The notes under the pieces were generated by a model, which was not told the DNA's origin, did no database searches, and saw only the letters and a list, made by a program, of their open reading frames with translations. A DNA stretch of 31,159 nucleotides from a virus: positions 1-31,159 of the IMG/VR virus record IMGVR_UViG_3300010373_001365. The stretch is one strand, 5' to 3'. The position numbers were made by a program, and so were the translations under genes. This document shows, piece after piece, positions 15,107 through 23,291 of the stretch; the first letter of the stretch is position 1; the number at the start of each line of letters is the position of its first letter.

Positions 15107-16978
15107 ATGGTTGTTGCAAAACCGCTAGATCCACAGACCGAAGAGCGTGCGGCCGGTTCCCTCACTCTCGGCAGCATCGCAGACCCCTCACAAGACCTTA
15201 TTCAATTATTCGGTAATACCCACACGACCTCCGGGATGAACGTCACGGAGAACACCGCATTGACCATTCCTGCGGTCTGGCAGGCAGTGCGGAGAATCTC
15301 CGAGGACATGGGCAAGCTGCCCATGGTGACTTACAAGAAGCTCGCACGCGGCAAGCAGCAAGTCCCAGCCCATCCCATGCACCGGATCATCGCTAACCGT
15401 CCCAATGCCAACATGGGGCCATTCGATTTCCGGCAGGCCATGACCGCATATGCTCTGTTGTTCGGCAACTGCTATGCAGAAATCGAGCGGGCGAGAGACG
15501 GAACACCCATAGCACTCTGGCCATTAGAGCCATGGAGAGTCTGGCCCAGATATGACTGGACCCGAGGTGGCTTGCTTTATTACGACGTGCCCGATGCTGG
15601 CCCCAATCGGCGCATCGAAGCCACGGACATGTTCCACATCAAGGGATTTGGCTTCGGCGTGGTCGGCTTCATGCTCTGCCGCATGGCCAAGGAATGCATG
15701 GCCATTTCCATGGCTGCGGAAACCTTCGCCGCGTCCTTCTTTGGCAATTCCGCTCAACCATCGGGCGTCCTTGAAGCACCACAGATGCTTGGCCCAGAGG
15801 AAAAGAAGGAGCTTAAGGAACAGTGGAACGGGCAGCACCGGGGGTCGAGACGAGCCAATGGGCTAGCCATTCTGCCTAAGGGTCTGACTTGGAAGCAGAT
15901 TTCCATCAATCCGGATCAGGCTCAATTCCTTGAGACAAGACAATTCCAGGTCGTGGAGATCGCTAGGTTCTTCGGTCTGCCTCCCCATAAGGTAATGGAC
16001 CTGACCAAAGGCACCTTCGCGAATGTCGAACACCTAGCTATTGAATATGTCTCTGATTGCATAATGACTTGGTGCTGCCGGTGGGAAGACGAGATCGCTG
16101 CCAAGCTCCGCACCGGCAATGACCACGAAGTCTGGCCGCATTTCTCCACGGCGGGATTGCTCCGTGCTGATACCAAGACTCGCTATGACGCCTACGCCCA
16201 GGCAATTCAAGCGGGCTGGCTTTCACGCAATGATGTACGAGAAATGGAGAATCTCGATCCAGTTGATGGATTGGACACTTATCTAGTCAATTCCACGATG
16301 ATTTCTGCGTCGGCGGTGGAAACTGTCACCAAGAGCCAGATGCTCTTAAAGTTGAAAGGGATAGACACGCCGGCGCTCGCACAGGATGCCGCCGATGCTT
16401 CAACCTCTGACGACTCCCAGGTCGATGATGTGGCACAGGGGATCGACGAAGTGCAGCCGACTGCTCCGCCTGCTGGCATCATCGTCCAAGGCTCGCAGCC
16501 AACGGACATGACTTATTACGGCACTCGCTCCGGGGATAAACGCGAACTCCTGATCGATGCCATCAAGACGACGACCAAGGGAATTGCTGACAGCCACAGC
16601 CGTCTCTTGGCGGATGCTGTCCGGCGATTGCTGCACATCGAAGCGGACAAAGTGACCCGAGCAACCAAGAAAGAGAACTTCTCCGGATGGGCTGAAGGCT
16701 TCTACAGGAATCATGCCGCCAGTGTGACCAAGGCTGTCGAGCCAGTGCTGACGGCCGCGGCGCAAGCCACATGGCAGGCTCGATCCATCAGACCCAATCC
16801 ACACCACCTTGCTGCCGGAATCCAGAGGATTGTTGCCAAACATATAGAGGAATCACGCTCTGATTTGAAGGATGCCGAGGGTCTTCCGGAGAGGGTTGCC
16901 CATTGGGAGGAATTGCGACCGGAGCAGTTTGCCAAGGATCAATTGGTTGAGTTTATCGAGGGCCTGAGCCATGGATAG
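15107..16978 (+). CDS. HK97-family portal protein with long C-terminal extension
   Basis: The portal ring forms the DNA gate at one head vertex. Residues ~40-400 match the HK97 portal pattern: ENTALTIPAVWQAVRRISEDMGKLPM, HRIIANRPNANMGPFDFRQAMTAYALLFGNCYAEIER, DMFHIKGFG, LDPVDGLD and QFLETRQFQVVEIARFFGLPPHKV. The family is usually about 380-450 residues. Here the extra ~200 residues begin after a Pro/Ala/Asp-rich linker (TAPPAGIIVQ) and form a charged helical domain (LLADAVRRLLHIEADKVTRATKKENF). The stop overlaps the protease start by eight bases. Confidence 0.93.
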   Translation: MVVAKPLDPQTEERAAGSLTLGSIADPSQDLIQLFGNTHTTSGMNVTENTALTIPAVWQAVRRISEDMGKLPMVTYKKLARGKQQVPAHPMHRIIANRPNANMGPFDFRQAMTAYALLFGNCYAEIERARDGTPIALWPLEPWRVWPRYDWTRGGLLYYDVPDAGPNRRIEATDMFHIKGFGFGVVGFMLCRMAKECMAISMAAETFAASFFGNSAQPSGVLEAPQMLGPEEKKELKEQWNGQHRGSRRANGLAILPKGLTWKQISINPDQAQFLETRQFQVVEIARFFGLPPHKVMDLTKGTFANVEHLAIEYVSDCIMTWCCRWEDEIAAKLRTGNDHEVWPHFSTAGLLRADTKTRYDAYAQAIQAGWLSRNDVREMENLDPVDGLDTYLVNSTMISASAVETVTKSQMLLKLKGIDTPALAQDAADASTSDDSQVDDVAQGIDEVQPTAPPAGIIVQGSQPTDMTYYGTRSGDKRELLIDAIKTTTKGIADSHSRLLADAVRRLLHIEADKVTRATKKENFSGWAEGFYRNHAASVTKAVEPVLTAAAQATWQARSIRPNPHHLAAGIQRIVAKHIEESRSDLKDAEGLPERVAHWEELRPEQFAKDQLVEFIEGLSHG

Positions 16979-17537
16979 AGAAGTTCGATATTACCGTGGA
17001 GAAGTTCGGATGGAGGGCGATGCCACGGCCCCACGGCTCGTCGGCCATGCCGCAGTCTTTAACTCCTTCTCCGATGATCTTGGCGGCTTCAAAGAAATCA
17101 TCCGCCCAGGCACCTTCACCCGCACGCTGGCTAACAACTGCGATGTGCGATTCCTGATTAACCATGACGATCTCCCCTTGGCTCGCACGAGCAGCGGGAC
17201 GTTGCGACTCAAGGAAGATGATCGGGGATTATCCTTCGATGCCCAGCTAGACCCGACTGACCCAGATGTGCAGCGAATCATCCCCAAGATGAAGCGGGGC
17301 GATCTCAATGAGATGTCTTTCGCTTTCAACTGCCTCAAGGACAACTGGCGGACGGAGAACGGCCAGCAAATCCGTGAGCTCCATGATGTGGACCTCTCGG
17401 ATATCTCTATTGTCACTTACCCGGCCTATCCGGCAGCGGATGTGGCGCTGCGGTCATTGAATGCCTATCGGAAGTCTCTCGACCTTCCCGCGATTGAAGC
17501 GGTGGGGCGGGAGTTGCAGTTGCTTGAACTTGAATAG
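16971..17537 (+). CDS. HK97-type prohead protease
   Basis: The 188-residue serine protease removes the scaffold part of the capsid protein during head maturation. It begins with the family pattern VRYYRGEVRMEG...APRLVGHAAVFNSFSDDLGGFKEIIRPGTF, and has the likely catalytic His65 in FLINHDD and Ser116 in NEMSFAF, followed by VDLSDISIVTYPAYPAADV. Length is normal. It overlaps the portal gene by eight bases (ATGGATAG) and comes before the capsid gene, the usual order. Confidence 0.95.
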   Translation: MDREVRYYRGEVRMEGDATAPRLVGHAAVFNSFSDDLGGFKEIIRPGTFTRTLANNCDVRFLINHDDLPLARTSSGTLRLKEDDRGLSFDAQLDPTDPDVQRIIPKMKRGDLNEMSFAFNCLKDNWRTENGQQIRELHDVDLSDISIVTYPAYPAADVALRSLNAYRKSLDLPAIEAVGRELQLLELE

Positions 17538-17545
17538 GGGAAGCC

Positions 17546-17662
17546 ATGATTGAGCACGCACAGCGATATCTTGGAGTAACGGTTCTCTGTATGGCTTCGA
17601 CATGCATTTTGTCGGGTTCAGCACTGATCCTGATTGGCGTAATGCTCCTGCTCCGTAAGTAA
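17546..17662 (+). CDS. 38-residue membrane protein between protease and capsid genes
   Basis: ATG at 17546 follows the protease stop by eight bases, with AGGGGAAG between. The product MIEHAQRYLGVTVLCMASTC continues with a hydrophobic segment (SGSALILIGVMLLLRK) and ends at a TAA at 17660. A single transmembrane helix with a basic end is clear. Function is unknown; a small membrane protein is not a standard part of this position in HK97-like phages. Confidence 0.6.
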   Translation: MIEHAQRYLGVTVLCMASTCILSGSALILIGVMLLLRK

Positions 17663-17688
17663 TACTCCATTAAGACAAATCCATTCCA

Positions 17689-17790
17689 GGCAAATGTCCG
17701 TTTGCCAGCATTGACAAGGTCGGATGCCTTCGGCGTCTCGCCTGTTCGTCCTTTGGGCGGTCCTGTGTTGGAGGGAATTAATACACAGGA
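17689..17790 (+). promoter_or_regulatory. Structured leader of the capsid gene; Shine-Dalgarno inside a hairpin arm
   Basis: Three hairpins follow each other: GGCAAA/TTTGCC (17689-17706), GATGCC/GGCGTC with a TTC loop (17723-17737), and TCCTGTGT/ACACAGGA (17761-17768 and 17783-17790, perfect 8 bp). The right arm of the last one contains the AGGA that serves as the ribosome-binding site for the ATG at 17801. Its loop also contains GGAGGGAA. Confidence 0.55.
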
Positions 17791-17800
17791 AACAATTCCA

Positions 17801-19147
17801 ATGACTTCCGTAGAACTGCGTCAAAAGCGGGCTCAGATCATCGCTGATGCCCGAGCCATCCACGAAAAAGCACAGGCCGACAAGACCCGAGAGGGCGGTA
17901 AGCTTACTGCCGAGGAACGGGCCAATTATGACAAGGCCATGAAGGACCAGGGCGATCTGAAAAAGCAGATCGAGGAAATGGAAGCCGACGAGGCTCGTGC
18001 TTCCGAACTGGCAGAACTCGAAAACGAGATGAAGGAGTCTCGCGGTCGTCGCACGATGCCAGTCGATAATCCTGGCCAGACCGCCGAGGAACGCAACAAG
18101 CCTGTCGAGATCGAGTACCGGGGCCAGAAGCTCAATCTTGCCGATCTCAGCAAACGCAGCAGCACTGTGCATCCAGCTTTCCAAGGTCTATCCAAGACCA
18201 AGGATGCTGCTTTCCGGTCCTACCTCGCCAATGAGTACCGGACTGCTGATTCCTTCGCCTCAGACGTGAGTTCGGACGGTGGATATCTCCATCCCCCCCT
18301 GCAATTCGTCGCTCAGTTAATCAAGAAACTGGACAACATGGTGTTCATGCGAAAGTATGCCACTGTCATTCCAGTGACTAGCTCGGATTCTCTGGGCATC
18401 CCGACCTTGGCAACGGATATCGCTGATCCAACATGGACGAGCGAAGTTGCGACGGTCAGCCCAGACAACTCGGCCCAGATCGGCCAGCGGCAGTTGAAGC
18501 CCAATCAGTTGACCAAGCTGATTCAGGTTTCTCGTAAATTGCTCCTGACCGCCGTGCTCAATCCTGAGACTATTGTTGCCGACCGTATTTCCTACCACTA
18601 TGCAGTCACCGAGGAAAATGCCTACCTCAATGGTAATGGCACTGGTCAGCCTCTTGGCATTTTCGTCGCCAGCAACAATGGTGTGGATACGTCCCGCGAT
18701 GTGAACGTGGCCACCGGTTCGGACGGCACTCTTACCTTCGACGGCTTCGTGAAGACGAAGTTCAATTTGAAGGCACAGTACCGCCAGAATGCTCGGTGGA
18801 TCATGCATCGCTCCATCGTCGAGATTGCCGCGACCTTGAAGGATACTCTCGGTCGTTACCTGTGGAGTCAGTCCACGCAGGCGGGTACTCCTGACACGCT
18901 CCTTGGTTTCCCGGTGGATGAGTCGGAATACGCTCCGTCTTATACTCCAGGTGCTACGGATACAGGGGATTACCTGTTCTGCCTCTACGATCCGAAATGG
19001 TACTGGATCGCTGACCTCTTCGGTATGGAAATCCAGCGTCTCAACGAGGTATTCGCTGTGAACAATCTTGTGGGCTACTTGGCCCGCAAGTATACCGATG
19101 GTGCTCCTGTCCTGGCTGAGGCATTTAGTCGTGGGAAGTGCGCGTAA
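17801..19147 (+). CDS. HK97-family major capsid protein
   Basis: The 448-residue protein forms the icosahedral shell. Residues ~1-85 are a charged coiled-coil scaffold (ELRQKRAQIIADARAIHEKAQ, DLKKQIEEMEADEARASEL), the delta domain removed by the protease. Residues ~150-448 match the HK97 fold: SDGGYLHPPLQFVAQLI, MRKYATVIPVTSSDSLGIPTL, WTSEVATVSPDNSAQIG, LKPNQLTKLIQVSRKLLLTA, NGNGTGQPLGIFV and LLGFPVDESEYAP. I chose the ATG at 17801, with ACAGGA about ten bases upstream, over an earlier in-frame start at 17702, because the family begins with the coiled coil. The leader is highly structured. Confidence 0.95.
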   Translation: MTSVELRQKRAQIIADARAIHEKAQADKTREGGKLTAEERANYDKAMKDQGDLKKQIEEMEADEARASELAELENEMKESRGRRTMPVDNPGQTAEERNKPVEIEYRGQKLNLADLSKRSSTVHPAFQGLSKTKDAAFRSYLANEYRTADSFASDVSSDGGYLHPPLQFVAQLIKKLDNMVFMRKYATVIPVTSSDSLGIPTLATDIADPTWTSEVATVSPDNSAQIGQRQLKPNQLTKLIQVSRKLLLTAVLNPETIVADRISYHYAVTEENAYLNGNGTGQPLGIFVASNNGVDTSRDVNVATGSDGTLTFDGFVKTKFNLKAQYRQNARWIMHRSIVEIAATLKDTLGRYLWSQSTQAGTPDTLLGFPVDESEYAPSYTPGATDTGDYLFCLYDPKWYWIADLFGMEIQRLNEVFAVNNLVGYLARKYTDGAPVLAEAFSRGKCA

Positions 19148-19189
19148 GGCAAGTGTGCCTAATCGGTAGATAAGTTCAGTGAAATTGGG

Positions 19190-19228
19190 CGGCCCGAATC
19201 CTTCTTCTCACGGGGAGGATTCGGGCCG
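19190..19228. terminator. Strong hairpin after the capsid gene, without T-run
   Basis: CGGCCCGAATCC (19190-19201) and GGATTCGGGCCG (19217-19228) are a perfect 12-bp stem with a 15-base loop. TCACTAC follows, so classical termination is unlikely. It may protect the upstream mRNA end or act as a partial terminator. The next ATG is 19 bases further. Confidence 0.5.
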
Positions 19229-19247
19229 TCACTACTAGGAGAACACA

Positions 19248-19442
19248 ATGAAAGTCTGGCTTTACGACACTGTGGCAAACGCCAATGGCAACTGGCCAGC
19301 GGGCGTCCATGACCTCGACGAGAAAACAGCCAAGCGGTTTATCGAGTCTGGCCGTGCCAAGCCTCTCGATGGTGGATTGGAGTCCGCTTCCCGCAGGACT
19401 CCGGAAGTTGCTGCCCGTACATCTAAACCAAGAGCCAAGTAA
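19248..19442 (+). CDS. Small unknown protein after the capsid gene
   Basis: The ATG has a strong AGGAG seven bases upstream. The 64-residue product (MKVWLYDTVANANGNWPAGV) has a short beta/alpha part, including LDEKTAKRFIESGRAKPL, which resembles the small head proteins (a lysine-rich, DNA-adjacent type) often found after capsid genes. The end is basic (RTPEVAARTSKPRAK). It meets the next gene at TAATG. No family can be named with confidence. Confidence 0.65.
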   Translation: MKVWLYDTVANANGNWPAGVHDLDEKTAKRFIESGRAKPLDGGLESASRRTPEVAARTSKPRAK

Positions 19443-19879
19443 TGCCCCTCACGAGCATCACCAAGACCTTTCCTGTAGCGGGGAGCGAGACAATCAATCC
19501 AGGCCCTGTGATCCTGTCTGAGCCCGTCGAGCTTATGGGTTTCGGTGCAGTGCGATTCATCATTACTGTCACCGAGAACAAGGATCATGCCGATCCGATG
19601 CTTGCGATCTATGTTGCGGATCGGATTGACGGCACGGAGGCACAGTGGACACCAATTGAGGCCAGCGCGATCCAACTTGATTATGGATGTACTGGCGTGG
19701 TGATTCTGGATTGCTCACCATGCCGTCACCGTTACGCGGCTGTGGGGATTGGTCTGTATGGTGGCAGTGGGGAACCTCAGGCCAAAATCTCCGGGATCAT
19801 TGCCGAGCTTTATGATTCCCGGTGTCTGCCGGTGCAGCAGAGCGACATGGTCGCTGGATGCGTCGTCTCGGATGGGTAA
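19442..19879 (+). CDS. Unknown beta-rich head-region protein
   Basis: This 145-residue protein starts at a TAATG junction and is rich in alternating hydrophobic and polar residues (FGAVRFIITVTENKDHADPML, GVVILDCSPCRHRYAAVGIGLYGG), which suggests a beta-sandwich. It lies directly after the capsid region and before two fibre-like genes. A decoration or head-surface role is possible but not shown. It has four Cys residues in the second half. Confidence 0.6.
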   Translation: MPLTSITKTFPVAGSETINPGPVILSEPVELMGFGAVRFIITVTENKDHADPMLAIYVADRIDGTEAQWTPIEASAIQLDYGCTGVVILDCSPCRHRYAAVGIGLYGGSGEPQAKISGIIAELYDSRCLPVQQSDMVAGCVVSDG

Positions 19880-19899
19880 TCCCCGATCAAAAGTCTTGA

Positions 19900-20574
19900 G
19901 TGATTCTTCCTCTCAGACAGACTCTATCGCCGCTCGTCCCGAAATTACTTGCACCGTTGCCGACGCCGGTTGAAGTGGGAGTACCTCAGTTTGGTGACGG
20001 TGCGACTAGCGCGGCCGTTACGCGGACGCCCGGTGCGGCCGGAAATCTGATTCTCGTGGTGGGTTGGGCGGACTCAAACAGTGCAATGAGTTCGGGGAAT
20101 CTTACCGACACTAACGGAAACACATGGACATTGAAGCAGCTTGTAACTGGAAGCTTCAGCATATCTATCGGTGTCTGGTATTGTTTTGCTAATGCGGGAA
20201 GCACCACGATTAATTTAGTTCCCGATAATCCCTCTGATCTCTGCGGGATGTTCGTCCGTGAGTTTATCAAAGTGGACAGTTCACAGCCAATCAGCGCCTT
20301 GGCATTGGTTCAGAACACTGGCTTAACGAACACTCCTGGCAGTGGGAATTTCACCACCGCTAGCGATAACAATCTGCTGCTCGGCTTTCTGTTCCAGACT
20401 TACCAGAGTGTTACTTACACCGCACCGAGCGGATTTACTATCGATCTCGGCACCAGTGGCGACTTCTCGACCGAGCACGGCACGGCGGGCGGTGCTGGAA
20501 CCTATTCCGTTACATTCGACACCAGTGATGTGATCGCGACGGCAATCGCCGGGATTGCCCTCCAAGGGGGGTAA
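19900..20574 (+). CDS. Beta-sandwich virion protein, probable surface or lectin-like
   Basis: The 224-residue protein starts at GTG 19900, with no Shine-Dalgarno but a TCCCCGATCAAAAGTCTTGA element before it. After a short N-terminus it is a Gly/Ser/Thr-rich beta domain: GAAGNLILVVGWADS, LTDTNGNTWTLKQLV, IGVWYCFANAGSTTINLV, NNLLLGFLFQTYQSVTYTAPSGF and GAGTYSVTFDTSDVIATAIAGIALQGG. This is typical of concanavalin-like modules on secreted and phage surface proteins. It is probably exposed on the head, given the gene position. Confidence 0.6.
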   Translation: MILPLRQTLSPLVPKLLAPLPTPVEVGVPQFGDGATSAAVTRTPGAAGNLILVVGWADSNSAMSSGNLTDTNGNTWTLKQLVTGSFSISIGVWYCFANAGSTTINLVPDNPSDLCGMFVREFIKVDSSQPISALALVQNTGLTNTPGSGNFTTASDNNLLLGFLFQTYQSVTYTAPSGFTIDLGTSGDFSTEHGTAGGAGTYSVTFDTSDVIATAIAGIALQGG

Positions 20575-20596
20575 TTCCCGTTCAAAGATTTAGTAA

Positions 20597-22057
20597 GTGC
20601 TTTACCAAACATCGCAATCCGTCCCATTTCGAGCAATCTTCACCGCATCCAAGCAGGGTAAGACCGGCCTGACTGTCACTGTCGATATCTGGCGGGATTC
20701 CACAGAGATCGTCACGGCAGGATCAGCCACCGAGATCGGGGATGGGATTTATTCCTACACCCTCGCATCCGGCTCGACCGGCACGGCGGGCTTCTATGTC
20801 GCGGTGTTCAAGACCAGCGATTCCACGGTGGATCAACAGTGGGTCTACAGTGGGCAGATTGTGGGCAACTCCTTCGCCCAGGCTGTGCCATCGGCAAATC
20901 CAGGTGCGAACGGGGGATTGGCAACCTGCGACTCGAATAATGCCGTGAAGCTCCAGTCAGGCACCGGGGCCAACCAGATCAGCTTGAGCAGCGGCGCTGT
21001 CACGGTCGGAACCAACAACGACAAGACCGGCTACAGCTTGACCCAAGCTTTCCCGACCAATTTCTCGACGTTTTCCATTGATTCCAGCGGGCGTGTCACG
21101 GCCAATGGTGTATTGGGCAATGTCATTGGTAATGTCACTGGCAGCATTCAGGGTAACGTCAATGGCGGCGTGCTCGGGGGCGGGGTCTTCTCCCTGAATT
21201 CCCCTGGCGTCATGGCCATATTGGCACCGACCGACACGACTGCCACGACGGTTGCCACCAATCTAGACACCACTGTTTCCAGCCGACTAGCAGCCAGCAG
21301 CTACACCGCTCCACCAAGTGCGGGAAGCATCGCACAGGCCGTGCTCACCGATACGACGGATCTAACGACCAACGGGAGCATCGGGAAAATCATTGCAACC
21401 AATCTCGATACAACTGTGTCGAGTCGTCTGGCTTCCACGAGTTATTCGGCACCACCCAGCGCCGGCACCATCGCTCAAGCAGTCCTGACCGATACCACCG
21501 ATCTAACCACAGCGGGGAGCATCGGGAAAATCATTGCCACGAATCTGGACACGACTGTTTCCAGTCGTCTGGCAACTACTTCCTACACCGCTCCGGATAA
21601 TTCCGACATCGCCACGGCTCTTAGCGATCTCGTGACACTGCTTGGCCGCACTGACCCCACTACGGCCGTCAATGCCATTAAGGCCGTCACGGACAAGGTT
21701 GCCACGATGCTCGCGACCAGCGGCAGCAACTACTCATTCACTCCGGATGCTTTGAAGAATGCACCGACCAGTCAATTATCCGGCACCGGGGATACGCCAG
21801 TGAACCATGATACGGGCGGCACGGATAATCTCCGCTTCGTCGATGGGAACGGCAACGGGATCGACGAGGCGACTGTCACGGCATTCCTGGCCAGCGAATA
21901 TGCATCCAATCCATTGACGGCAACCCCTCGTGGCCAAGTCTTCACCAAGAGTGATGGGCGCTGGGTCAACCAAATGAATCTGGATTCCGGCAGTTATGTC
22001 TTCGTGTTTGAAGCTCCGGGATTCCAAGCAACGACCAAGACGGCGACGGTGGTGTAA
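20597..22057 (+). CDS. Repeat-containing fibre-like protein in the head region
   Basis: The 486-residue protein starts at GTG 20597. The N-terminal ~100 residues form an Ig-like beta domain (VPFRAIFTASKQGKTGLTVTVDIW...GFYVAVFKTSD). Then come fibre-type turns (GNVIGNVTGSIQGNVNGGVLGG) and 2.4 copies of a 47-residue repeat (ATNLDTTVSSRLA...DLTTNGSIGKII) at residues ~220-333. The C-terminal ~60 residues (TPRGQVFTKSDGRWVNQMNLDSGSYVFVFEAPGFQ) look like a carboxypeptidase-regulatory/PEGA-type sandwich. It fits an extended virion fibre. The place between capsid and connector genes suggests a head fibre or a displaced baseplate protein. Confidence 0.65.
   Translation: MLYQTSQSVPFRAIFTASKQGKTGLTVTVDIWRDSTEIVTAGSATEIGDGIYSYTLASGSTGTAGFYVAVFKTSDSTVDQQWVYSGQIVGNSFAQAVPSANPGANGGLATCDSNNAVKLQSGTGANQISLSSGAVTVGTNNDKTGYSLTQAFPTNFSTFSIDSSGRVTANGVLGNVIGNVTGSIQGNVNGGVLGGGVFSLNSPGVMAILAPTDTTATTVATNLDTTVSSRLAASSYTAPPSAGSIAQAVLTDTTDLTTNGSIGKIIATNLDTTVSSRLASTSYSAPPSAGTIAQAVLTDTTDLTTAGSIGKIIATNLDTTVSSRLATTSYTAPDNSDIATALSDLVTLLGRTDPTTAVNAIKAVTDKVATMLATSGSNYSFTPDALKNAPTSQLSGTGDTPVNHDTGGTDNLRFVDGNGNGIDEATVTAFLASEYASNPLTATPRGQVFTKSDGRWVNQMNLDSGSYVFVFEAPGFQATTKTATVV
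21254..21595 (+). repeat. 141-bp in-frame tandem repeat, about 2.4 copies
   Basis: Copies begin at about 21254, 21395 and 21536, exactly 141 bases apart. Each encodes ATNLDTTVSSRLA...SYTAPPSAG...IAQAVLTDTTDL. The third copy is partial. Differences between copies are mostly silent or conservative. Confidence 0.85.
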
Positions 22058-22059
22058 TT

Positions 22060-22647
22060 ATGCCAGTAACCGGATTACCGATCAGCACGAACGGCGAGCC
22101 ACTTTCATTGGCCGATGCCAAGCAGTATCTGGGCGTCGATGCTGGCTACACCGACGAAGACACGCTCATTCAGGGATTTATTACTGCCGCACGCGAGTAT
22201 TGCGAGAAGTTCTGTAATCGCACCTTCGTAACCAGTGCTTCCCGCTCCATGGTCTTTGACCGCTTCCCCGGATGGCAACACCACCACAGCCACATATTCC
22301 GCCTGAATTATTCTCCGGTGCTTTCCGTCGATTCCATCACTTACCTGGATGTGAACGGCCAGCAGCAGACGCTTGACCCGTCTGTCTATGTGGTTGACCT
22401 GAATTCGATTGCTCCACGCATTGCTCTGGCCTCCGGACAGGCTTGGCCGCAGACGATTAACGAGATCAACACGGTGGTGGTCAATTACACCGCCGGATAT
22501 CCAGATGGAGTTCCGCAACCCATCATTGCTGCGATGCAGTTGTTGATTGGCCTCTGGTATGACCATCGCTCGGAGGGGGCGGCACCGGGATTGACGAGCA
22601 TTCCTTTTGGGGTGGAGTCTCTGCTTTGGGCCTACAGGGTTGCATAA
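22060..22647 (+). CDS. Head-tail connector (HK97 gp6-like adaptor)
   Basis: The 195-residue protein fits the adaptor that sits under the portal. It begins with the family's EPLSLADAKQYLGVDAGYTDEDTLIQGFITAAREYCEKFCNRTFV, continues with LNYSPVLSVDSITYLDVNGQQQTLDPSVYVVDL, and ends with INTVVVNYTAGY...PIIAAMQLLIGLWYDHR. Length matches the TIGR02215-type phage proteins. The start is at a TAATTATG junction with no Shine-Dalgarno, suggesting re-initiation. Confidence 0.9.
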   Translation: MPVTGLPISTNGEPLSLADAKQYLGVDAGYTDEDTLIQGFITAAREYCEKFCNRTFVTSASRSMVFDRFPGWQHHHSHIFRLNYSPVLSVDSITYLDVNGQQQTLDPSVYVVDLNSIAPRIALASGQAWPQTINEINTVVVNYTAGYPDGVPQPIIAAMQLLIGLWYDHRSEGAAPGLTSIPFGVESLLWAYRVA

Positions 22648-22649
22648 TT

Positions 22650-22928
22650 ATGCGGTGGAAACAGAAGATCAAGAAACAGCCAGTGCGAGGCTCGGAAAGA
22701 GAGATCAGTCTATTCCTACTTTGGCCTCGCACGATCGACGGTGAGACACGGTGGTTGGAACGAGCAACAATTATTCAGCGATATGGCCCGACTTTCGAAG
22801 AAGCTGTTGCCAAGCGGTTGCGGCGCTACGTCGTAAAATGGCATGACCAGAAGTGGGGCAAGGATTATTATTCCATCCGCCATTGGTTGACTGACCATCC
22901 CTTCCCAATTCCCGACGCTCCTAAATAG
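22650..22928 (+). CDS. Small basic unknown protein
   Basis: The 92-residue product (MRWKQKIKKQPVRGSEREISLF) starts at a TAATTATG junction between two head-tail joining genes. It is Lys/Arg/Trp-rich (RLRRYVVKWHDQKWGKDYYSIRHW). No membrane segment. Its location within the connector block suggests a virion assembly role, but no family is recognised. It ends in a proline-rich segment. Confidence 0.65.
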   Translation: MRWKQKIKKQPVRGSEREISLFLLWPRTIDGETRWLERATIIQRYGPTFEEAVAKRLRRYVVKWHDQKWGKDYYSIRHWLTDHPFPIPDAPK

Positions 22929-22941
22929 CAAACTTATTTGT

Positions 22942-23289
22942 ATGCAGGCCGGACAGTTCAAGCACAAGATCAGCATCCTCAAACCCTGTCCGGGGAAGCC
23001 TGATCCCTATGGGCAGAAGAAGACTCCTTTCGTGGCGTTCCGCACGGCCAAGGCATCCATCGAGCCCTTGACTGGCCGGGAACAGCAATTCGCCATGACT
23101 TGGGGTGCTACGGTCAACCATAAAATCCAGATGCGATATCAGCCGGGGATTCTTCCCACTCACCAAGTCCAGTTTGGGAGCCGGATTTTCGCAATCAATG
23201 CCGTGCTCGATGGTGATGGACAGGATGCAATGATGGGAGAGCGGCGGAGATTCCTGACGATCCTGGTGACTGAGCAGCCGGTGACATAA
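22942..23289 (+). CDS. Head closure protein (SPP1 gp16-like)
   Basis: The 115-residue protein matches the phage head-closure family: MQAGQFKHKISILKP at the start, then YGQKKTPFVAFRTAKASIEPLTGREQQFAM, VNHKIQMRYQPGILPTHQVQF and IFAINAVLDGDG. It plugs the portal/adaptor channel and joins the tail. It starts 13 bases after the previous stop; the spacer CAAACTTATTTGT has no Shine-Dalgarno. Confidence 0.9.
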   Translation: MQAGQFKHKISILKPCPGKPDPYGQKKTPFVAFRTAKASIEPLTGREQQFAMTWGATVNHKIQMRYQPGILPTHQVQFGSRIFAINAVLDGDGQDAMMGERRRFLTILVTEQPVT

Positions 23290-23291
23290 TT

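Noticed and set aside
19190-19228. Classical rho-independent terminator after the capsid gene
   Set aside because: The stem is strong, but no T-run follows on either strand; kept as a hairpin of uncertain role.
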